Source: Flavobacteriaceae bacterium UBA1682
Lineage (GTDB): Bacteria > Bacteroidota > Bacteroidia > Flavobacteriales > Flavobacteriaceae
DNA: 50,352 nucleotides
Direction of reading: 5' to 3'
NCBI GenBank assembly: GCA_002320285.1
Contig: DCKE01000017.1
Location: 1-50,352 of the forward strand
The first letter of the stretch is position 1. Each line of letters starts with the position of its first letter. Under the pieces are notes generated by a model. It worked only from the letters and a program-made list of their open reading frames with translations. It was not told where the DNA came from and made no database searches. Below are positions 45,461-50,352 of this stretch, in pieces. A program made the translations under genes and the position numbers.

Positions 45461-46543
45461 ATGAAACACGTTACTCTAAACCATATACACGAAGCACTAG
45501 GAGCTAAGATGGTTCCTTTTGCAGGATTTTCTATGCCAGTTCAATACGAAGGCGTAAACATCGAACACGAAACCATCCGCAACGGAGTGGGAGTATTTGA
45601 TGTATCACATATGGGCTTATTTAAAATATCTGGACCTCATGCACTTGCTTTGGTACAAAAAGTCACTTCAAATGATGCAACTGTCTTGACCAATGGAAAA
45701 GCTCAATATTGTTATTTTCCAAATGAAACAGGTGGTGTTATAGATGACATCATTACTTATAAAGTTAACGATGAAGAATATCTAATGGTTGTAAATGCTT
45801 CCAATATTGAAAAAGATTGGAATTGGATTTCTTCTCATAATGACGTAGGGGCGATTTTAGAAAATCTTTCTGATTCATATTCGCTTTTAGCTATACAAGG
45901 CCCTAAAGCCATTGAAGCTATGCAAAGCTTAGCGACTATTGACTTAGCGGCTATAAAATTCTATCACTTTGAGACCACTACTTTCGCAGGAGTAGAAAAT
46001 GTAATCATTTCTGCTACGGGATATACAGGATCTGGAGGTTTTGAAATATATGTCAAAAACGAAGACGTAGAAACGATCTGGAATAAAGTGTTTGAAGCTG
46101 GAGCGGCTTGGGGTATCAAACCAATTGGCTTGGCAGCTAGAGATACTTTAAGATTGGAGATGGGATACTGCCTTTACGGAAACGAAATCACTGACGAAAC
46201 TTCGCCTTTAGAAGCAGGATTAGGCTGGGTAACTAAATTCACAAAAACTTTTATCAATTCAGAAAACTTAAAAGCAGAAAAAGAAGCTGGATTAAAAAAC
46301 AAGTTAGTAGGATTTGAATTGATCGACAGAGGAATTCCTCGTCATGATTATGAAATCGTAAACAAAGAAGGAGAAGTTATTGGGAAAGTAACTTCCGGTA
46401 CGATGTCACCATCTTTAAACAAAGGGATCGGTATGGGATATGTTCCCGTAGAGTATGCCAAAGAAGGTAGCGAAATATTTATCAGAATTAGAAAAAATGA
46501 TATCGCTGCACAAGTAGTTAAAACACCATTTTATAAAAAATAA
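45461..46543 (+). CDS. gcvT: Glycine cleavage system T protein (aminomethyltransferase)
   Basis: A 360-residue cytosolic enzyme. It moves the aminomethyl group of H-protein-bound glycine to tetrahydrofolate, giving 5,10-methylene-THF and ammonia. Recognisable parts are GAKMVPFAGFSMPVQYEG at the start, VGVFDVSHMGLFKISGP-type residues near 42-58 (the aspartate-valine-serine-histidine folate region), ATGYTGSGGFEIY near 185, and GLAARDTLRLEMGYCLYGNE near 227. The terminal OB-like domain ends with GYVPVEYAKEGSEIFI. Length is standard. The other glycine-cleavage genes are not next to it. It ends at a perfect terminator just before the yebC promoter. Confidence 0.97.
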   Translation: MKHVTLNHIHEALGAKMVPFAGFSMPVQYEGVNIEHETIRNGVGVFDVSHMGLFKISGPHALALVQKVTSNDATVLTNGKAQYCYFPNETGGVIDDIITYKVNDEEYLMVVNASNIEKDWNWISSHNDVGAILENLSDSYSLLAIQGPKAIEAMQSLATIDLAAIKFYHFETTTFAGVENVIISATGYTGSGGFEIYVKNEDVETIWNKVFEAGAAWGIKPIGLAARDTLRLEMGYCLYGNEITDETSPLEAGLGWVTKFTKTFINSENLKAEKEAGLKNKLVGFELIDRGIPRHDYEIVNKEGEVIGKVTSGTMSPSLNKGIGMGYVPVEYAKEGSEIFIRIRKNDIAAQVVKTPFYKK

Positions 46544-46547
46544 CCGT

Positions 46548-46577
46548 AAAAAAGGAGGACTTAAATCCTCCTTTTTT
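46548..46577 (+). terminator. Terminator of gcvT
   Basis: A perfect 12-bp stem, AAAAAAGGAGGA (46548-46559) with its complement (46566-46577), and a 6-base loop, ending in a T6 run. It begins five bases after the gcvT stop. Confidence 0.95.
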
Positions 46578-46608
46578 GTAAAATAAAAATTAATTACCCG
46601 TATTTTTG
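46576..46608 (+). promoter_or_regulatory. Promoter of the YebC-family gene, Bacteroidota type
   Basis: TTG at 46576-46578, a 22-base spacer and TATTTTTG at 46601-46608 fit the flavobacterial promoter rule TTG-N17-23-TAnnTTTG. The -7 box lies 31 bases before the start codon at 46640. The -33 box is nested in the end of the gcvT terminator. Confidence 0.7.
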
Positions 46609-46639
46609 TACTCCAAAAATGATTAAAAAGCAATAAGAA

Positions 46640-47350
46640 ATGGGAAGAGCGTTTGAATTTAGAAAAAACAGAAAGCTAAAACGTTGGTCTGCAATGGCTA
46701 AAACGTTTACTAGAATTGGAAAGGATATTGTTATGGCCGTTAAAGAAGGCGGACCTAATCCTGATTCCAACTCTCGTTTACGCGCAGTTATTCAAAATGC
46801 CAAAGCGGCAAACATGCCCAAGGAAAACGTTGAAAGAGCTATTAAAAAGGCATCCGACAAGGATACTGCCAATTATAAAGAAGTTCTTTTTGAAGGATAT
46901 GCACCACACGGGATCGCTATACTAATCGAAACAGCTACAGATAATAACAATAGAACTGTTGCCAATATCAGAAGTTACTTTAACAAATGTAATGGTACCT
47001 TCGGAACTCAAGGCTCGGTAGAGTTTATGTTTGATCATACTTGTAATTTTAGAATTCCTAAAAATGATAGCATCGATTTAGAAGAATTTGAACTGGAACT
47101 GATCGATTTTGGTATCGATGAAATATTTGACGACGAAGACGGTATCATGATCTACGCTCCTTTTGAAAGCTTTGGTGCCATTCAAAAAGAACTCGAAGCT
47201 AGAGGTATCGAAATACTTTCATCAGGTTTTGATCGTATTCCACAAATTACAAAGGAACTTACTGAAGAGCAAATTGCCGATGTAGAAAAATTATTAGAAC
47301 GCATTGAAGAAGATGACGACGTTCAAAACGTTTTCCACACTATGGCTTAA
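46640..47350 (+). CDS. YebC/PmpR (TACO1)-family protein
   Basis: A 236-residue cytosolic protein of the YebC family. It opens in the family manner, MGRAFEFRKNRKLKRW in place of the proteobacterial MAGHSKWANI, then shows KAANMPKENVERAIKKAS near residue 55 and FEGYAPHGIAILIE near 90, followed by NIRSYFNKCNGTFGTQGSVE. The second half is the acidic alpha/beta part. YebC proteins were named as transcription regulators, but recent work links several to ribosomes, including relief of stalling at proline runs. The exact role here cannot be told. It has its own promoter and a strong terminator. Confidence 0.93.
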   Translation: MGRAFEFRKNRKLKRWSAMAKTFTRIGKDIVMAVKEGGPNPDSNSRLRAVIQNAKAANMPKENVERAIKKASDKDTANYKEVLFEGYAPHGIAILIETATDNNNRTVANIRSYFNKCNGTFGTQGSVEFMFDHTCNFRIPKNDSIDLEEFELELIDFGIDEIFDDEDGIMIYAPFESFGAIQKELEARGIEILSSGFDRIPQITKELTEEQIADVEKLLERIEEDDDVQNVFHTMA

Positions 47351-47365
47351 TATCCATTCTCATAT

Positions 47366-47410
47366 AAAAAGAAAAAGAGCATCCTCGACCGGAATGCTCT
47401 TTTTCTTTTT
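47366..47410. terminator. Bidirectional terminator between the YebC-family gene and clpS
   Basis: A perfect 17-bp stem (47366-47382 with 47394-47410) with GAGCAT at its base and an 11-base loop. A-rich and T-rich arms make it suitable for both convergent transcripts. Confidence 0.93.
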
Positions 47411-47448
47411 AATCTATTTCTAACTCCTTTCTCGGAATTATAAAAATA

Positions 47449-47724
47449 TTACATAATCTCAGCACTTAAGCCCGCATCTAGCAACTGCAAACACTGTGGT
47501 TTCAATTCCTTAAAAGGACCGGTTTTAACCGTACAACGTCCTTTATAATGAACCAATACCGCACACTGCTCTGCCTGCTCGGGAGCATGATCACAAACTC
47601 GTATTAAGGTATCAATTACATGATCAAACGTATTAACGTCATCATTGTATAGAACAAGCTCACTTAAACCATCTATCAACTCTGAAACCTCAATATCCTC
47701 TAATATTTTTTCCTTGGTACTCAT
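47449..47724 (-). CDS. clpS: ClpS protease adaptor
   Basis: A 91-residue cytosolic adaptor that brings N-degron substrates to the ClpAP-type protease. The family pattern is plain: LVLYNDDVNTFDHVIDTLI (the asparagine-aspartate-aspartate pocket that binds N-terminal residues), HAPEQAEQCAVLVHYKG and the closing CTVKTGPFKEL. The N-terminal extension of about 20 acidic residues is typical. It begins 11 bases after prmA and is probably co-transcribed with it, an arrangement I recall from other flavobacteria. No clpA or aat gene is adjacent. Confidence 0.95.
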   Translation of the reverse strand: MSTKEKILEDIEVSELIDGLSELVLYNDDVNTFDHVIDTLIRVCDHAPEQAEQCAVLVHYKGRCTVKTGPFKELKPQCLQLLDAGLSAEIM

Positions 47725-47735
47725 TTTTTATTCTT

Positions 47736-48575
47736 TTATGCTTTATTAAATTTTAAAGATACCCAGTTATTTCTTTCTAACTGATTCACATATACCAACC
47801 CACACTTCTCCGCCTCTTCTTTTATATAAGGAATATCTTCTGTATAAAAACCACTAAAATAGATAGACCCTTCTGCTTTTAAACAATTTACATAGGTAAC
47901 CATATCATTCAACAGTATATTTCTATTGATGTTCGCCAATATAATATCGTACTTCTGCTCCGTGGTCAAAATACTTGCATCACCTTCAAACACATCAATA
48001 TTCGTGCAATTATTACGTTCAGCATTTTCAATAGAATTCAAATAACACCAATTGTCTATATCAATTGCATCCACATGTTTTGCTCCACGCATAGCAGCTA
48101 ATATACCTAAGATAGCCGTTCCACAACCCATATCCAATACCACTTTATCAGTCATGTCGTTTTGCAATATATGACGAATCATCATAAAGGTTGTTTCGTG
48201 ATGTCCGGTTCCAAAACTCATTTTAGGTTCTATAACAATATCATACTGAGCTCCTGTTTTTTCATGAAAAGGCGCTCTTACATAACAAATACCATCAACA
48301 TCTATAGGATTAAAGTTCTTCTCCCACTCCTCATTCCAATTGATTTGCTCAATATCCTCAACGGTATAACTGATTTTAAAATCAGCTGAATCGAAAATTT
48401 GAACCCCATCTAAAATAGCTTCACTCCAAAGCGCTTTTTGAACATAAGCAGACACTCCTGTTTCAGATTCTTCAAAACTTTCAAAAGCTTTTTCCGCCAG
48501 TTCAGCTATTAAAATTTCCGTTCCTAACTCTCTAGGTTCCACTTCAAAACGGTATGCGATATACGATACTTCCAT
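47736..48575 (-). CDS. prmA: Ribosomal protein L11 methyltransferase
   Basis: A 279-residue cytosolic SAM-dependent methyltransferase that trimethylates lysines and the N-terminus of ribosomal protein L11. The N-terminal substrate-recognition domain (about 1-75) precedes the Rossmann methyltransferase. The SAM motif I is VLDMGCGTAILGILAAMRGA near 143-162, motif II is DAIDID, and ILANINRNILL near 205 is the PrmA-specific NIN motif. FGTGHHETT just before motif I is also characteristic. Length is slightly below proteobacterial PrmA. clpS follows 11 bases downstream. Confidence 0.95.
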   Translation of the reverse strand: MEVSYIAYRFEVEPRELGTEILIAELAEKAFESFEESETGVSAYVQKALWSEAILDGVQIFDSADFKISYTVEDIEQINWNEEWEKNFNPIDVDGICYVRAPFHEKTGAQYDIVIEPKMSFGTGHHETTFMMIRHILQNDMTDKVVLDMGCGTAILGILAAMRGAKHVDAIDIDNWCYLNSIENAERNNCTNIDVFEGDASILTTEQKYDIILANINRNILLNDMVTYVNCLKAEGSIYFSGFYTEDIPYIKEEAEKCGLVYVNQLERNNWVSLKFNKA

Positions 48576-48690
48576 AAAATTTACTTTCTTAACACTCAGT
48601 TAACAATCACTTAATTTGCTGGTAACAATTTCTTTATCTTACAAGCAAAAATAAGTTTAGTTTTGTGCATGTAAATTTAAAAAATATAAA

Positions 48691-49914
48691 ATGAAAAAGG
48701 CATACATCCTAATTTTTATCTTTTTCGGCTTAATAGCTCATGCTCAGGTATTTAAGAAAAGTGAGATCAACAATGATTTGAAATTGTCTTCACTACCATA
48801 CTATAGCTACGGAAAAGGACTCGGAATGACTTCAGCTGATAGTATATTCCAATTAAATATCCGTTTTCGAATGCAGAATAGAATTACCTATATGGAAAAA
48901 GACGGTGAAGATGGAGCTTACGATGCCCAAATTAGAAGGCTTCGCCTTCGCTTCGACGGTTATGTTGGAAATCCTCATTTTCTCTATGTCCTACAACTTT
49001 CATTCGCACCGGGTGACGTAGGAGAAATAGAAGAAGGAAAAAACATCAACATCATTAGAGATGCTGCTCTTATCTATCGTCCTAATCAACACTGGAGTTT
49101 TACTTTCGGACAAACAAAACTTCCCGGTAACAGACAACGTGTAAACTCTTCAGGGGCATTACAACTCACCGACCGATCTATCAACAACGCCAAATTTAAT
49201 TTGGATCGTGATTTTGGTATTCAAGCTTACTATCTACAAGAACACAAAGATGCTTTCTCGTACAACATAAAAACAGCAGTTTCCAGTGGACAAGGAAGAA
49301 ACTGGACTGGTACAGCAACCAACGTAGCACTTACTGGTAAATTAGAATTACTTCCCTTCGGTACCTTCTCCAAAGACGGTGCATATTTTGAAGGAGATCT
49401 GTCCCGGGAACAAGATCCTAAACTTATGTTATCAGGAACCTATCACCAAAACAATAATGCAAATTTATCACAAGGTCAGCTTGGGGATTTATTGTATGAA
49501 CCAAGACGCTTTAATGCCTTATTACTTGATGGTATTTTTAAATACAACGGTTGGGCTGCGATGATGTCTTATATGAATCGAATGACTGACGATCCTATCA
49601 CTTATGGAATCGACGAAAAGGGAACAGCGGCAAGTAATTTTGTGTTTGCAGGCCACGGTATGGACTATCAGCTGAGTTATGTATTTCCGAGTGACTATGA
49701 AATTATCGGTCGTTATTCCACACAAAAAGTGCAAAACGAACTATTTGATAGAAATATACCCAACACCAATCAGTACAGTATCGGCGTTACCAAATATTTA
49801 TGGGAACACGCCTTTAAAATTCAGACCGAATTAACATTCGACGAACTGCGTTACCAATCGGGAAACCAGAAAAACAATTGGTATTTACGAGTACAATTCG
49901 AAATTGGAATATAA
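48691..49914 (+). CDS. Phosphate-selective porin O/P-like outer-membrane protein
   Basis: A 407-residue outer-membrane barrel. A signal peptide ends at AHAQ (residue 19). The mature part begins with a short linker, then FQLNIRFRMQNRITYME and RRLRLRFDGYVGNPHFLYVL, strands typical of porins of the OprO/OprP (Porin_O_P) family. WSFTFGQTKLPGNRQRVNSS near residue 145 and the end YLRVQFEIGI also fit. Members form channels for phosphate or other anions, but specificity is not readable. A good -7 box, TAGTTTTG at 48658-48665, precedes the start by 25 bases; no clear TTG box. It diverges from prmA. Confidence 0.88.
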   Translation: MKKAYILIFIFFGLIAHAQVFKKSEINNDLKLSSLPYYSYGKGLGMTSADSIFQLNIRFRMQNRITYMEKDGEDGAYDAQIRRLRLRFDGYVGNPHFLYVLQLSFAPGDVGEIEEGKNINIIRDAALIYRPNQHWSFTFGQTKLPGNRQRVNSSGALQLTDRSINNAKFNLDRDFGIQAYYLQEHKDAFSYNIKTAVSSGQGRNWTGTATNVALTGKLELLPFGTFSKDGAYFEGDLSREQDPKLMLSGTYHQNNNANLSQGQLGDLLYEPRRFNALLLDGIFKYNGWAAMMSYMNRMTDDPITYGIDEKGTAASNFVFAGHGMDYQLSYVFPSDYEIIGRYSTQKVQNELFDRNIPNTNQYSIGVTKYLWEHAFKIQTELTFDELRYQSGNQKNNWYLRVQFEIGI

Positions 49915-49934
49915 TTTTAAAACATAGAAAATAC

Positions 49935-49963
49935 AAAAGGCTACCCTAATCAGGTAGCCTTTT
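49935..49963 (+). terminator. Terminator of the porin gene
   Basis: An 11-bp perfect stem, AAAAGGCTACC (49935-49945) with its complement (49953-49963), and a 7-base loop. It continues into a long T run. It lies 20 bases after the stop. Confidence 0.95.
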
Positions 49964-50044
49964 TTTTAGCCATTTGAAATCTACTGAAGAATATTGATCA
50001 GATAACCTAAATCAGAAGGCAATAAAACATTATTTTTAACAATT

Positions 50045-50352
50045 ATGTCACCCCTACGGGGTTGTACAAAAACCACACATCATCTATAATCATGTCACCC
50101 CTATGGGGTTATGCGATAATGATATATTATTATTATAAACAACAATCCCGTGTTACACATCATCGTCTATAATCATGGCACCCCTACGGGGTTCCACAAA
50201 ACGATACATCATCTACAATTATGTCACCCCTATGGGGTTATGCGATAATGATATATTATTATTATAAACAACAATCCCGTGTTACACATCATCTTCTATA
50301 ATCATGGCACCCCTACGGGGTTCCACAAAACGATACATCATCTACAATTATG
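50045..50352. repeat. Tandem repeat of about 129 bp made of paired ACCCC/GGGGT hairpins, running off the window
   Basis: At least 2.3 copies of a 129-130 base unit run to the right edge. Each unit holds two 13-base hairpins with ACCCC and GGGGT arms and a three-base loop. The hairpins start at 50050, 50097, 50180, 50226 and 50309. Loop TAC occurs at the first, third and fifth, and loop TAT at the second and fourth. Distances alternate 47, 83, 46 and 83 bases. Copies differ by a few substitutions and one indel. No open frame runs through the array. Similar CACCCCTACGGGGT elements occur, as I recall, between genes in other Bacteroidota. Confidence 0.93.

Noticed and set aside
50045..50352. CRISPR array suggested by regularly spaced short palindromes
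   Set aside because: The sequences between hairpins repeat themselves (two spacer types alternate with near-identity) and spacing alternates 47 and 83 bases, so there are no unique spacers. No cas gene is present.
1..50352. tRNA, rRNA or tmRNA genes
   Set aside because: No cloverleaf with GTTCGAATC-type T-arm and CCA-like end, and no rRNA-like stretch, was seen on either strand by eye.

Overview
The window is AT-rich chromosomal DNA from a member of the Bacteroidota, most likely family Flavobacteriaceae (Flavobacterium- or Myroides-like). Supporting signs are a type IX secretion (T9SS) type-A sorting domain, a fused 1142-residue IcmF-type mutase, Bacteroidota-style promoters (TTG and TAnnTTTG boxes), few Shine-Dalgarno sites, many short lipoproteins, and the neighbourhoods folE-cysS-yidD-lgt and prmA-clpS. 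I saw no tRNA, rRNA, CRISPR array, intact insertion sequence or prophage.

Layout. 1-5.3 kb: a YbaK-type editing-domain protein, an unusual GNAT+NTF2 fusion, a small outer-membrane barrel, a LytS/LytR-type two-component system and a DUF6268-like barrel. 5.5-7.8 kb: three consecutive envelope proteins, at least two of them clear lipoproteins (small, beta-propeller-like, and one with a Cys-x-x-Cys motif). 7.8-11.3 kb: icmF. 11.5-18.3 kb: a 2117-residue SpvB/FG-GAP/RHS surface protein preceded by a small T9SS-sorted protein. 19-23.9 kb: a metallo-beta-lactamase-fold hydrolase, a structured non-coding element, then folE, cysS, yidD and lgt. 23.9-34.5 kb: a membrane-anchored TPR/HTH regulator facing away from a five-gene run that looks like a complete exopolysaccharide synthesis, export and trimming system: HEAT-repeat membrane protein, processive GT2 synthase, TPR plus YaiO-like outer-membrane barrel, DUF4838-like glycosidase lipoprotein, DUF1573 lipoprotein. 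34.6-40.9 kb: a 7-alpha-hydroxysteroid dehydrogenase homologue, small envelope proteins, guaB, an HMG-CoA lyase, a LysE-type exporter and pyrD. 41-50 kb: a VOC protein, a MORN-repeat protein, a copper P-type ATPase with duplicated metal-binding domains, gcvT, a YebC-family gene, clpS, prmA and a phosphate-porin-like protein. The last 300 bases enter a 129-bp tandem repeat of paired ACCCC/GGGGT hairpins that runs off the end.

Most genes here are ordinary housekeeping functions. The strongest candidate for an undescribed system is the 26.2-34.5 kb cassette. Its GT2 and YaiO-like partners recall PgaC/PgaA and YaiP/YaiO, but a DUF4838-like enzyme sits where PgaB would be expected, and a HEAT-repeat membrane protein opens the operon. 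Secondary points of interest are the T9SS-cargo/RHS pair without a visible immunity gene, the structured RNA element at 20.2 kb and the hairpin array at the right edge. All function calls come from reading motifs and from memory of protein families; no database search was run.
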